A DNA stretch of 64,000 nt. It comes from Alicyclobacillus herbarius DSM 13609 (GTDB lineage Bacteria > Bacillota > Bacilli > Alicyclobacillales > Alicyclobacillaceae). The position numbers and the translations under genes are program-made. The DNA lies in the NCBI RefSeq assembly GCF_000430585.1, contig NZ_AUMH01000001.1:124001-188000 (forward strand), written 5' to 3'. Below, piece after piece: positions 8,613-17,164 of the stretch. The notes beneath the pieces are model-generated. The model was given only the letters and a program-made list of their open reading frames with translations, had not been told where the DNA came from and searched no databases. Each line of letters opens with the position of its first letter. Positions within the stretch are counted from its first letter, which is position 1.

Positions 8613-11513
8613 TTACTGCGGTTCGTTCGACGTCCCGTTTTGGTTGTTGTCGGCGCCTTGGGCATCTCCGGACCGTGGGGAATTAGCGCTGTTTTGGCCG
8701 GGCCCTGCCGGGGCCGGAGTGTTTGCATGATTACCCGGTGCCTGCGGAGGCGTGACTGCGCCGGTGCCGTTGTCGGCGCTGTTGCCCGTGCTGTTGGCTG
8801 GTGGGCTGCTGGGTCCTTTCAGTTGAACGGCCACGGTGTTGGATGCACTCGACAGGCCCGATGCGGACAAGGCATAGACCCGGTAGTAAACGGAACCGGA
8901 ATTCTGCAGCACCGACTTATCAAGATACTGAGTTCCGTGAACATGATCGGCAATTTTCACGTATGGTCCGTCCGCCTTCAGCGCTCGCCAAACACTGTAT
9001 TCTGTCGCTTTATCCGAGCTCGACCAGGTCAGTTCCACTCCATCGCCGAATAGGCTACCGCTAAGCTTCGGCGCCGCTGGCCGTGCCGCCAATCTGGCAC
9101 TGGACAGGGAGGACAAAACGATACCTCCACGCGGGTCTGGCTGGGTGGGTGCAAGCTCAGAGCTGATCTCCGTCTTCACATTTGGGCTGATGGAAAACGG
9201 CAGCTTGAGAAAAATGCCCACTTCGATTTCGTTGATGGGTGTGTTTGTCGTGGCCAGGTATTTCTTCCCTTGATACACGACGTACGGCAGCTGCACGTGA
9301 ACATCACACGTCTTCGTCGGCTGGGTACCCTGAATAAACCACTCTGTGTACACATCTCCATCCACCTTACATGGCGCCGTGGGCAACTGCCCGGAATATT
9401 TGCAGACGGCGACACGGACAAGGCCGCTAGGTCGCGGCAAGGGTTTGGTCGATGGATGGTCTTTAAGCAACGGATCCATAATGTCATTCCACATGGTGAA
9501 TTTCCGGTTGTACACGCTGGACGGGATATGTTGTGGATAGTCGTAGCCCGTCCATAGCCCGAGTGTATAGTCCTGTGTAAAGCCAATGAACCAGCCGTCG
9601 TGTTCGTCATCGGAAGTTCCCGTCTTCCCGTAGATGTATTGGCCCGGGAAGTGCTGATTCACCATCGTGGCCGTCCCTTGGGTCACCACATCACGGAGCA
9701 TGCTGTCGAGAACAAACGTGGCCTGCGGCGAGAACACTTTGTGCACCTGCGGGTGAACCTGGTATACGGTCTGACCGTCCCGTCCGACAATTTTCGAGAC
9801 GAAATACGACTGGTGCCAGACCCCCTGATTGGCCAACGTGGTGTAGGCGCTGGTCATCTGCTGGACGGTGAGACCATAGTGCAGGCCCCCAATGGCCGTG
9901 GATAGTCGGTGCAGGTCACCCTGCGTAAGAGTCGTTCGGCCTTCGATGGTCTTGTCTCCCGGGGAAATCCCCATCTTCTCTAGGTATTTAGTCCCGTTTT
10001 CTGGTCCGATGTCATGGAGCACGACAATCGCCGGCACGTTATACGACCACGTCAAGGCCTGTCGCGCCGTCGCGACCCCTCGCCAGCGCATGTCATCATC
10101 ATGGACATTGCCGTTTTTGTAATAAGATATTGGCGCATCCTCCAGTGGGGTCGCTGCCGTGATGGCATGCATATCTAGAGCCGGACCGTAATCGACCAGT
10201 GGCTTGATAGAAGACCCGGGGGGTCTCGGCACATCGGAGTGGTCTACGTTCGTCTTGCCGTCTCCGCCGCCGAGTGCGAGAATGGCCCCAGTGTGGTTGT
10301 CAATCAGGGCCGCTCCGGCCTCAAACGGATTGGGAATTGCTTTTCCATTGGGCCCGATACGGGTTGCTTGGGTGCCCGCGTAAAACGCAGGGTCCGCAAG
10401 CACCTGATCGATATGGTCCTGAATGTGTAAATCAAAGGTCGTGTAAATTTTGTAGCCAGCCGTCGGAAGCGCCGCGTCCACCTGTTGTGCGTTAGTGTAC
10501 AGCCCCTGTTTCACCAGCTGCTTCTCCAGCCAAGGTTTAATCTCGTCCAGCATTAGGTACGGATATTGAACCGAGATTTTCGGAGGCAGGTGCAGGTCTT
10601 TCTTGATATCAAAAGACATGGCATCTTTATATTGCGACTCGGTGATCATGCCGTTTTTCCGCATCTGCTCGAGAATGTAATGCTGCCTGGGGATAACAGG
10701 GGACGGATCGATTACGTAGTGGTTCTTTTTCGTGTCAAAACGGTACGGCGTCAGCTCGGCAGGGTTATTCGGAATGGACGCTAAAAACGCGGCCTCCGGC
10801 AAGTTCAGGTCCTTGGCGCTTTTGTGGAACAGGATGCGCGACGCGGCCTGCACACCGTAAACCTGGCGACCGCCCATATTCCCCATCCATACCCAGTTCA
10901 TATAATCCGTCATGATTTCAGGTTTTGTCAGGATGTGGTTGAGTTTCAGCGCCAGGGCAATCTCCTGCACCTTCCGCCGCAAAGTCTGCTGTTGTTCCGG
11001 GAAGACCGCTAGTTTGACGGTCTGCTGCGTAATCGTGCTTGCACCGCTTTCAATGTGGTGGTGGGTGACGTCTTGTAACAAGGCTCGGCCCATTGCCACC
11101 GGATTGATGCCGATGTTCGTCCAGAAGGTCTTATCCTCACCCGCCACGAACGCGTCGACCAGATTGTTCGACACCTGCTTCATGGACGAGATGGGTTGTC
11201 TTGTTCCATCTTGGTCGAATTTGCCAATCACCATGCCATTTCGGTCATAGACCACGGACGGTTGACTGAGGTTTGTAAACGTTGCTGCCGAAATGCTCGG
11301 CAAGCCTTTGAGCAGGGCTTTTGCGTAACCTACTCCCGCGCCCAGCCCGAGGACAATCAACGAGGCGGCAGACATCAACACGGTTTTGACAATCGCGATA
11401 ACGATGCGCCGCCTGCGCGACCGTTCGGAACGTGCCGTCGGCGTGCGTGCATCGGGTGCGGTATGCCCCTTTTCTGGCCGCCCGTCCGAAGGCCGTTTCG
11501 GCGTGTCGCCCAT
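8613..11513 (-). CDS. Class A penicillin-binding protein (PBP1A family)
   Basis: A 966-residue bifunctional murein synthase. A basic cytoplasmic tail (residues 1-36) is followed by one membrane anchor (37-62). The GT51 glycosyltransferase has its catalytic region EDKTFW at 126-131 and GASTITQQ at 157-164. The transpeptidase has SSIK at 434-437, SYN, and KTGTS at 630. A fibronectin III-like domain (about 820-915) and a Pro/Asn/Gly-rich extracellular tail complete the protein. The start at 11513 is chosen because GGAGGGGG lies about nine bases upstream. An in-frame start 96 bases earlier would overlap the promoter. Confidence 0.94.
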   Translation of the reverse strand: MGDTPKRPSDGRPEKGHTAPDARTPTARSERSRRRRIVIAIVKTVLMSAASLIVLGLGAGVGYAKALLKGLPSISAATFTNLSQPSVVYDRNGMVIGKFDQDGTRQPISSMKQVSNNLVDAFVAGEDKTFWTNIGINPVAMGRALLQDVTHHHIESGASTITQQTVKLAVFPEQQQTLRRKVQEIALALKLNHILTKPEIMTDYMNWVWMGNMGGRQVYGVQAASRILFHKSAKDLNLPEAAFLASIPNNPAELTPYRFDTKKNHYVIDPSPVIPRQHYILEQMRKNGMITESQYKDAMSFDIKKDLHLPPKISVQYPYLMLDEIKPWLEKQLVKQGLYTNAQQVDAALPTAGYKIYTTFDLHIQDHIDQVLADPAFYAGTQATRIGPNGKAIPNPFEAGAALIDNHTGAILALGGGDGKTNVDHSDVPRPPGSSIKPLVDYGPALDMHAITAATPLEDAPISYYKNGNVHDDDMRWRGVATARQALTWSYNVPAIVVLHDIGPENGTKYLEKMGISPGDKTIEGRTTLTQGDLHRLSTAIGGLHYGLTVQQMTSAYTTLANQGVWHQSYFVSKIVGRDGQTVYQVHPQVHKVFSPQATFVLDSMLRDVVTQGTATMVNQHFPGQYIYGKTGTSDDEHDGWFIGFTQDYTLGLWTGYDYPQHIPSSVYNRKFTMWNDIMDPLLKDHPSTKPLPRPSGLVRVAVCKYSGQLPTAPCKVDGDVYTEWFIQGTQPTKTCDVHVQLPYVVYQGKKYLATTNTPINEIEVGIFLKLPFSISPNVKTEISSELAPTQPDPRGGIVLSSLSSARLAARPAAPKLSGSLFGDGVELTWSSSDKATEYSVWRALKADGPYVKIADHVHGTQYLDKSVLQNSGSVYYRVYALSASGLSSASNTVAVQLKGPSSPPANSTGNSADNGTGAVTPPQAPGNHANTPAPAGPGQNSANSPRSGDAQGADNNQNGTSNEPQ

Positions 11514-11541
11514 ACACGGATACCCCCTCCCAATTACCCTG

Positions 11542-11570
11542 ATTATAGAGGTAGTCTCTGGGCACGGCAA
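11542..11570 (-). promoter_or_regulatory. Sigma-A promoter of the class A PBP gene
   Basis: Read on the minus strand, TTGCCG (11570-11565) and TATAAT (11547-11542) are 17 bp apart. The -35 lies only four bases from the -35 of the oppositely directed tyrS promoter. Confidence 0.8.
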
Positions 11571-11574
11571 ACGG

Positions 11575-11604
11575 TTGACGAGGGTGTCTGACGATTGATA
11601 TACT
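11575..11604 (+). promoter_or_regulatory. Sigma-A promoter of the tyrS T-box leader
   Basis: TTGACG (11575-11580) and TATACT (11599-11604) have an 18-bp spacer. Transcription would start near 11611. It is back to back with the PBP promoter. Confidence 0.75.
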
Positions 11605-11610
11605 GGCACA

Positions 11611-11856
11611 AAATTCGGCCCGGAAAACAGCCTAGGAACAGGTTTCAGTAGGTGAGCGGAGTCGTGTCAGAGAGCCGGTGGAGGGTGCAAACCGGTCGAC
11701 CCGTTCACTGAAGTTACGGCCTGGGAGGTGCGTCGGCGTGAGTCGGCGCCGGTGGTTCCGTTACCGCCACAGAGTGGGCCGCTGGCCGTGATGTAGGTCA
11801 GCGGCAATTCGGGTGGTACCGCGAGCATCCTCGTCCCGTAGGGGCGGGGATTTTTT
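11611..11856 (+). promoter_or_regulatory. T-box leader (tRNA-Tyr sensing) of tyrS
   Basis: The T-box core GGGTGGTACCGCG is at 11811-11823. It is followed by a terminator in which ATCCTCGTCCC (11827-11837) pairs with GGGGCGGGGAT (11841-11851) before six T. Stem I features include CAGAGAGCCGGTGG pairing around GCAAACCGG. A probable specifier TAC (Tyr) lies at 11715-11717 in GAAGTTACGG. Uncharged tRNA-Tyr should permit read-through into tyrS. Confidence 0.92.
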
Positions 11857-11908
11857 CTTGGGCAATCGTGCGGGCCGGTGAGGGTAGTCGAGAAGGGAGA
11901 AGACCAGC

Positions 11909-13156
11909 ATGACGGAGAAGAATTACGTACTCACGCCAGAGCAGGAAGCCGCTGTGGCACACCAACTGCAGGTGATTCGCAGGGGAGTGGCCGAAATTGT
12001 CCCCGAAGAGGACCTGGTGGCCAAATTGCGCCGCTCGGTTGCCACGGGGCAACCGCTGCGCATCAAACTGGGGCTCGACCCGACCGCCCCGGACATTCAC
12101 CTCGGTCATACGGTGGTGCTCCAGAAAATCCGTCAATTGCAGGACCTCGGCCACGTGGCTCACCTGGTCATTGGCAATTTTACCGGTCAGATTGGCGATC
12201 CGACCGATAAATCGGAAACGCGTCGGCAGCTGAGTCCGGAGGAGGTTCAGGAAAACGCCAAAACGTACGTCGCGCAGATTTTCAAGGTGCTGGACGAGAC
12301 GAAGACCGAAGTGGTTTACAACGCGGATTGGCTGGCGCCCTTGACGTTTGCGGATGTGGTTCGCTTAGCGTCGACGCTGACCGTGGCACGGATGCTGGAG
12401 CGGGAGGATTTTCACAAGCGGTTTGCGGAGAACCGACCAATTCACATCCACGAATTCTTTTACCCGCTCATGCAGGCGTACGACTCCGTGCACCTGCACA
12501 CCGACATCGAATTGGGCGGGACGGATCAGAAATTTAATTTGTTGATGGGACGCACCCTGCAGCGAGAGTTTGGGCAGGAGCAACAGGTGGCCTTGATGAT
12601 GCCCTTGTTGGAGGGCCTTGACGGTGTACACAAGATGTCCAAGAGCCTGGGAAATTACATCGGCGTGGCTGAAGACCCGCATACGATGTTTGGCAAGGCG
12701 ATGTCCATTCCGGACGAATTGATGCCCCGGTATTTTGAGCTGGTGTCTGAGGTTCCGCTGGACGAGCTCGTCCGCATCCAGGCAGGGTTACGAGACGGGG
12801 CTTTGCATCCGCGGGATGCCAAGATGCGCCTGGCCAGCGAGTTGGTGCGTCGATTCCATGGTGAGGAGGCCAGCCGCCAGGCGGTGGCGCGGTGGCAGCA
12901 GGTATTCCAGGCCGGTGGACTGCCGGAGGATATCCCGGAAGCGACCGTGGCGACGCCGCGGGTATGGATTGTGGAACTGCTGGTGCAGCTCGGACTGGCC
13001 GCCAGTCGCAGCGAGGCGCGCCGATTTGTCGAGCAGGGCGGGGTGCGCCTAGACGGGGAGCGGGTGGACGATGTGAACGCCGAGATTGACGTGCGTGACG
13101 GGATGGTCATTCAGGTCGGCAAACGCCGTTTTGTCCGCTGCCGTTTAAACGCGTAG
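11909..13156 (+). CDS. tyrS: Tyrosine--tRNA ligase (type 2, TyrZ-like)
   Basis: A 415-residue class I synthetase charging tRNA-Tyr. HLGH is at residues 64-67 within DPTAPDIHLGHTVVLQK, and KMSKS is at 242-246. A C-terminal S4 RNA-binding domain runs from about residue 340. The wording of the HLGH region and the GNFTGQIGDPTDKSETR stretch place it in the second TyrRS subfamily (Bacillus TyrZ-like) rather than the TyrS type, an assignment from recall of the families. AGAAGGGAGAAG precedes the ATG. Confidence 0.95.
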   Translation: MTEKNYVLTPEQEAAVAHQLQVIRRGVAEIVPEEDLVAKLRRSVATGQPLRIKLGLDPTAPDIHLGHTVVLQKIRQLQDLGHVAHLVIGNFTGQIGDPTDKSETRRQLSPEEVQENAKTYVAQIFKVLDETKTEVVYNADWLAPLTFADVVRLASTLTVARMLEREDFHKRFAENRPIHIHEFFYPLMQAYDSVHLHTDIELGGTDQKFNLLMGRTLQREFGQEQQVALMMPLLEGLDGVHKMSKSLGNYIGVAEDPHTMFGKAMSIPDELMPRYFELVSEVPLDELVRIQAGLRDGALHPRDAKMRLASELVRRFHGEEASRQAVARWQQVFQAGGLPEDIPEATVATPRVWIVELLVQLGLAASRSEARRFVEQGGVRLDGERVDDVNAEIDVRDGMVIQVGKRRFVRCRLNA

Positions 13157-13239
13157 CCAAATTCGAAATGTAGTGGCGCAACTGGATACCAGTTCGCCGG
13201 CCGAAGTTGTGGAGACATTGGGCATCCTCTGGGCTCCTG

Positions 13240-13247
13240 CATATATT
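13240..13247 (+). promoter_or_regulatory. Possible sigma-E-type -10 element ahead of the LysM coat gene
   Basis: CATATATT differs at one position from the sporulation sigma-E -10 consensus CATACAnT. No convincing -35 was found, so this is only suggestive. The downstream gene is a mother-cell coat gene in relatives. Confidence 0.25.
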
Positions 13248-13308
13248 GGTTGCAGATGCGCATCCGCGCCGCATGGCGGCGGGATAGCGCGATGTAGGAG
13301 GCGGACGG

Positions 13309-14295
13309 ATGAAAAAATATATTGTACGCGAAGGCGATTCAATGTGGAAGATCAGCAAGCGGACCGGCGTCCGCTTGCCGTTGTTGATGGCCGCGAATCC
13401 GCAAATTCGCGATCCGAATCAACTGCAGCCAGGCACGGTCATCTTGATTCCCGAGTTGCAGAAGGGACAGGCGGGACCTAAATCGACTGCGGGTAAAACG
13501 ACGGACAAAACGGCGGGGACCGGCGTGCCAGTCGGCGCCAAGGCGCAAGCAGGTGCGTCCACGGGTATGGCGCCGCCGGGCGGTGGCGCCCTGACGAACG
13601 GCCCTGGGGAATCCATTCCTCCGTATTTTGGTTTCGTATGGCCGCACGTGGTTCAACCGGGGGAGACCTGGCAATCCATCAGTCAAGCGTTTCAGGTTCC
13701 GGTGAGCCAACTCCAACAGATGAATACCTCACACGAGTCGACTTTAGCGCCCGGAGACATCGTCTACGTGCCAGGTACGGGGCCATCCCCGGAGGCGCCG
13801 CTAACTCATCCTGGCGCGGCGTGGCCCGAGGGCGCTCCTTCGATGGGACCGGGTGCCGGTCAACCGGTGGCTGCGGATTATACCGGCGTGGCGCCGCCCA
13901 TGACACCACCGGGCTATCCCACGGTTCCCGAGCCGCAAGTCGGCGGATATCCCAGCGGAGTTCCCATGTATCCGCCCGCACCCGGTCCGGGGTATCCACC
14001 TGCAACCACTCCAGGGCCGGAGTACGGGTATCCACCAGGGGCGTATCCAGGACCGCATACCCACTTTCCTTACCGCATGGGCGGCTATCCGTACGTGACT
14101 TGGGGCATGCCGTATCCGCCGTCGCCGTACGGTGTGGCTTATGCGGATGGTTGGGATGATTGGGATGATAGCTCCTCCTGGGCGTGGGATTCAGAATCCA
14201 TCCCCTGGAACGGGGAAAAAGGTTGGAACGGGGCAAAGGGTTGGCGTTTCATGGAGTCCGCGAGCGAGGACGATGTGACGCCCGGAGAACAATGA
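13309..14295 (+). CDS. safA: LysM-domain spore coat morphogenetic protein (SafA-like)
   Basis: 328 residues with two LysM domains: residues 3-48 (YIVREGDSMWKISKRTG) and about 109-152 (HVVQPGETWQSISQAFQ). The long C-terminal half is rich in Pro, Gly and Tyr, with repeated GYPP/YPPG units and Trp/Asp near the end. LysM binds peptidoglycan. SafA recruits inner coat proteins to the spore cortex, and the gene precedes yebC in Bacillus as here. SpoVID is an alternative, but its LysM is C-terminal. TAGGAGG lies eight bases before the ATG. The gene overlaps the next by four bases. Confidence 0.8.
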   Translation: MKKYIVREGDSMWKISKRTGVRLPLLMAANPQIRDPNQLQPGTVILIPELQKGQAGPKSTAGKTTDKTAGTGVPVGAKAQAGASTGMAPPGGGALTNGPGESIPPYFGFVWPHVVQPGETWQSISQAFQVPVSQLQQMNTSHESTLAPGDIVYVPGTGPSPEAPLTHPGAAWPEGAPSMGPGAGQPVAADYTGVAPPMTPPGYPTVPEPQVGGYPSGVPMYPPAPGPGYPPATTPGPEYGYPPGAYPGPHTHFPYRMGGYPYVTWGMPYPPSPYGVAYADGWDDWDDSSSWAWDSESIPWNGEKGWNGAKGWRFMESASEDDVTPGEQ

Positions 14296-15344
14296 CCGGG
14301 TCCGCCCTAATGCGGCTGCTCGCCGTTCATTATGGGATAGTCCCTCGGTGTTTGCTGCCCATGAAGACCGTGGTTGGGGTTATCGACACCTCCGGTCGGC
14401 GGTACATTTGGAAGCCCGTTGGTCAGCGCGACGACGAAGCCCGGCTGGCGGAGCTGGTGTGGTTGGCGGCGCGGCTGCGCCTCCACGGCCTGGCTTTGGC
14501 TGCGCCGTTGCCTACCCGAGACGGCCGGATGATTCTGCGTCTAGATGGCACATCCGGTTACCTACAGCCTTGGCTGCCTGGTCGCCACGTATGTCTGGCC
14601 GATGCCACAGAACGGTTTTTGGCGCTGGTGACACTGGCCAACCTACACCGACTGTCGCGGCCATGGCTACCATATCTGCGCGTACATGGTCGCGCGGCGC
14701 GGTTTGCTCAGCGATTGCAGGGGAAGCTGAGGACGCTGCAGCGGACCTGGCCGGAGGCGGAGGCCGGGTGTCCGGGACTTGGACGGAGCCGTTCCTGGGT
14801 GTTTGCCATGGCAACCGCCTGTGACGTGGAAAGCCTCTATCCTGGAGCCTGTAGCGAAGTGGCCTTCTGCCACCGTGACGCCGCGCCGCATAACCTGATC
14901 TGGCTGAAGCCGATGGGTGCGCACCGACAGACTCAGGCCGGTGACGCGAGCATGTCGGATTTCTCCTATCCCGTCGGGTTCATCGATTTTGATCACGCCG
15001 ATATTGACGATCCGTTCCTCGACGTGATGCAGTTGTTCAACCATACAGTGTATTTTGCTCCGCCTAACCCGACAGAAGTGTCCGCCCTCATGGCTTCCTA
15101 TCGGGAGGTTGCGTACCTCACGGAGATTCAGGAGGAGCGCTGCTGGAGAGTTCTGCTCTTCCCAGACGTTCTTGTCCGGACACTGGCCGAGTGGTGCAGC
15201 CAGGGTTGTCCAAAAAGCGGCCGCCTGCGCATCTGGGCTGCACTCCATAAGGAGCGCCAACGCCTATTAGCCTGGCGGCGCGATTACAGCGAGCGTTTTG
15301 GCCGCGTGCGAGCGGATCGCTTGCTCCCGCCCGGTCCATTTTGA
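14292..15344 (+). CDS. CotS/YsxE-family kinase-like spore coat protein
   Basis: A 350-residue protein of the aminoglycoside phosphotransferase-like fold. The catalytic-loop motif HRDAAPHN lies near residue 195 and the metal-binding GFIDFDHADIDDP about 40 residues later. CotS and YsxE are coat-associated members of this fold in Bacillus; substrates are unknown. The ATG at 14292 overlaps the stop of the LysM gene (ATGA), so the two are probably translated together. Upstream in-frame ATGs fall inside the LysM gene and are not used. Confidence 0.75.
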   Translation: MTGSALMRLLAVHYGIVPRCLLPMKTVVGVIDTSGRRYIWKPVGQRDDEARLAELVWLAARLRLHGLALAAPLPTRDGRMILRLDGTSGYLQPWLPGRHVCLADATERFLALVTLANLHRLSRPWLPYLRVHGRAARFAQRLQGKLRTLQRTWPEAEAGCPGLGRSRSWVFAMATACDVESLYPGACSEVAFCHRDAAPHNLIWLKPMGAHRQTQAGDASMSDFSYPVGFIDFDHADIDDPFLDVMQLFNHTVYFAPPNPTEVSALMASYREVAYLTEIQEERCWRVLLFPDVLVRTLAEWCSQGCPKSGRLRIWAALHKERQRLLAWRRDYSERFGRVRADRLLPPGPF

Positions 15345-15371
15345 TGCCTAACGGTCAGGTGATTGTGTGGC

Positions 15372-15401
15372 TTGCCGTCGGACAGAGAGGAATTTTATAC
15401 T
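15372..15401 (+). promoter_or_regulatory. Promoter of the small ORF and yebC
   Basis: TTGCCG (15372-15377) and TATACT (15396-15401) lie 18 bp apart. The left arm of a perfect inverted repeat (15374-15385) overlaps the -35 element. Confidence 0.6.
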
Positions 15402-15430
15402 GAGAGGCGGACCGCAACCTGTCCGACGGC
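15374..15430. repeat. Perfect 12-bp inverted repeat spanning a promoter
   Basis: GCCGTCGGACAG (15374-15385) and CTGTCCGACGGC (15419-15430) are exact reverse complements 33 bp apart. The left arm covers the -35 region, while the right arm falls in the first transcribed bases. Only the right arm would be in RNA made from the local promoter, which argues for a DNA-level operator or loop rather than a leader hairpin. A terminator-like RNA hairpin in read-through from the coat genes is also possible. Confidence 0.7.
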
Positions 15431-15449
15431 AACAGTCAGAGGAGTCAAG

Positions 15450-15617
15450 ATGACGTCGGACTTCAGTTTCGTCGAAGAATCGGACGAGCACGGATTGTAC
15501 GCGGCAGCGGTCTACGAGCCGGATGGTCAAATTTATGGAAGCGCGTCGCAGGATGCGCTCGTTCTGGGGAAATCTGCTGGCATGGACTTCCGTTATCTCC
15601 GCAATGGGAGGTTATGA
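15450..15617 (+). CDS. Small acidic hypothetical protein, 55 residues
   Basis: Not recognised. The ATG is preceded by AGAGGAG at seven bases, and a sigma-A-like promoter lies upstream. The product is hydrophilic and acidic at the N-terminus (MTSDFSFVEESDEHG) with YEPDGQIYGSASQDAL in the middle. There is no signal peptide or membrane segment. It ends three bases before the yebC start, so the two should be co-transcribed, and the yebC ribosome binding site lies inside its last codons. It could be translationally coupled to yebC. Confidence 0.5.
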   Translation: MTSDFSFVEESDEHGLYAAAVYEPDGQIYGSASQDALVLGKSAGMDFRYLRNGRL

Positions 15618-15620
15618 TAC

Positions 15621-16355
15621 ATGGCAGGACATTCAAAATGGCACAACATCCAACGGCGAAAAGGCAAGCAGGACGCGATTCGGGGACAGTTGTTCACTAA
15701 GCTGTCGCGCGATATCTACAACGCGGCCAAAGAAGGCGGCGGCAATCCGGAAACCAATTTCCGGTTGCGCGTGGCGATTGAAAAGGCGAAGCAGAACAAC
15801 GTCCCGAACGACAACATTCAGCGCACGATTGCGAAGGCCACGGGCAGTATGCCTGGAGTTCATTATGAAGAGGCGGTGTACGAGGGCTACGGTCCGCACG
15901 GCGTGGCTGTGATGCTGGAAATCGTGACCGACAATCGGAATCGGACCGCAGCGGACATCCGCCATATTTTCTCCAAGCGCGGCGGCAACCTGGGCGAGAC
16001 CGGATGTGTCGCTTGGATGTTTGAACGCATTGGCCGGATTAGTATTGAAAAGGCGGCGGGAATTGAACTCGACGACCTGATTTTAGCCGCGCTTGAACTG
16101 GGGGCGGATGACGTACGGGAGGAGTCGGACGAGTTTGTTGTCGTCACCGCTCCGGAGGTGTTTACACAGGTCCGGGATGGGCTGGAGGCGCAAAAGCTGC
16201 CGGTGCAGGACGCGGAAATTACGTATGAGCCGAAAACCACCGTGCCGCTGTCCGAAGACCAGGCAGAGTCGGTATTGGACTTGTTGGACGCCCTTTCTGA
16301 GCACGATGACGTGCAAAACGTGTACGCGAATCTGGAGGTTACGGAAACCGCCTGA
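15621..16355 (+). CDS. yebC: YebC/TACO1-family transcriptional or translational regulator
   Basis: 244 residues, full length. It starts with the family signature MAGHSKWHNIQRRKGKQDA, followed by GGGNPETNFRL and the conserved YEGYGPHGVAV. YebC proteins were long annotated as DNA-binding regulators. Recent work on the family links them to relief of ribosome stalling on proline-rich sequences. GGGAGG lies 11 bases before the ATG. The position after the LysM coat gene and before bofC/ruv matches Bacillus yrbC. Confidence 0.95.
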   Translation: MAGHSKWHNIQRRKGKQDAIRGQLFTKLSRDIYNAAKEGGGNPETNFRLRVAIEKAKQNNVPNDNIQRTIAKATGSMPGVHYEEAVYEGYGPHGVAVMLEIVTDNRNRTAADIRHIFSKRGGNLGETGCVAWMFERIGRISIEKAAGIELDDLILAALELGADDVREESDEFVVVTAPEVFTQVRDGLEAQKLPVQDAEITYEPKTTVPLSEDQAESVLDLLDALSEHDDVQNVYANLEVTETA

Positions 16356-16466
16356 ATTGGCAGGACAGGTGTCTGTTGGACGGATGGGAAGCAGAATCAG
16401 AACCCTGCATAAGGGGTGTCGAGGGTGGCATGCTACACCTGAACCGACAGGAAATGAGGTGGGAGC

Positions 16467-16886
16467 ATGTCACGGTGTCGCGCCCGCGGGCACGGGCTGG
16501 CCGCAAGCGGTCGTGGCCGGTGCGCGCGGATGTGGATGCAGGTGTTCATCGGCGGTACGGCCGTTCTCCTGGGAGCCTGTGCGGCGGCACCGCGGGCGTG
16601 GGCGGATACGCCGGCGGTGACCGATTTTGACCAGCGGGCCGCGGTTTCGCCGCAGGCGGCTCAGGACGCGTGGATTGCCGACGCTCCAGAGCGTCAGGCG
16701 GTCTTCCTTACGCTGTACGGCGACGGCCGCGGTGAGTTGGCTGTTCGGCCTGTACGAACGGATGCGGTCGTCAGTTTTGCAGCGGAGCATCCTTGCTGGC
16801 GCTTGGACCACAGTCTGACGTTATGGTTCCATTTGCCGGTATACGTGCGGGAAGTGCCAGGGCCCGGCAGTGAGCGCTCCGTGTAA
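16467..16886 (+). CDS. bofC: BofC-like secreted or lipoprotein
   Basis: 139 residues. The ATG follows GAGGTGGGAG. A signal sequence runs from about residue 22 (MWMQVFIGGTAVLLGAC) and includes LGAC, a possible lipobox, or it may be cleaved after AWA. The mature part QAVFLTLYGDGRGE, followed 25 residues later by PCWRLDHSLTLWFHLP, resembles the N-terminal domain of BofC, which in Bacillus inhibits SpoIVB in the forespore intermembrane space. Position between yebC and ruv is that of bofC. It lacks a second domain, so this is a short form. The assignment rests on synteny plus weak similarity. Confidence 0.5.
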   Translation: MSRCRARGHGLAASGRGRCARMWMQVFIGGTAVLLGACAAAPRAWADTPAVTDFDQRAAVSPQAAQDAWIADAPERQAVFLTLYGDGRGELAVRPVRTDAVVSFAAEHPCWRLDHSLTLWFHLPVYVREVPGPGSERSV

Positions 16887-17015
16887 TGATTTCGCGCCTG
16901 AAACTTGGGGGGGCTGCTCCGTAGCTCACTGCGATTACATCAACCTAAGTCGCCGGGTGAAGCCATTCGAAGCCACATCGGGCGAGGCCATATTGATAGA
17001 TTTAGTACGAATGCG

Positions 17016-17051
17016 GGCGGACCGAACCAACGGTCCGCCTGTAACTTTTTT
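17016..17051 (+). terminator. Intrinsic terminator after the bofC-like gene
   Basis: GGCGGACCG (17016-17024), a six-base loop and CGGTCCGCC (17031-17039) form a perfect 9-bp stem, followed after five bases by a run of T. It separates the yebC-bofC unit from ruvCAB. Confidence 0.85.
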
Positions 17052-17124
17052 CTGTGTCTGTAAGGCTACTGCTAATGCACCTTTGTCAAGTAGGAATTTT
17101 GCTTCCCAAAGGAGAACCGATTCT

Positions 17125-17149
17125 TATAATCGCCACCCATGTGGTGGCG
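17125..17149 (+). promoter_or_regulatory. -10 element and leader hairpin of ruvC
   Basis: TATAAT (17125-17130) has no clear -35 at normal spacing. It is immediately followed by CGCCACC-CATGT-GGTGGCG (17131-17149), a perfect 7-bp hairpin that would sit at the very 5' end of the ruvC mRNA, just before the ribosome binding site TAGGAG. A 5' cap-like stabilising role is possible. Confidence 0.45.
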
Positions 17150-17164
17150 TAGGAGTGGCAGACT

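Noticed and set aside
13173-13481. Open frame of 102 codons between tyrS and the LysM gene
   Set aside because: Weak start context, and most of it overlaps the LysM coding region in another frame; the product is unlike any protein.
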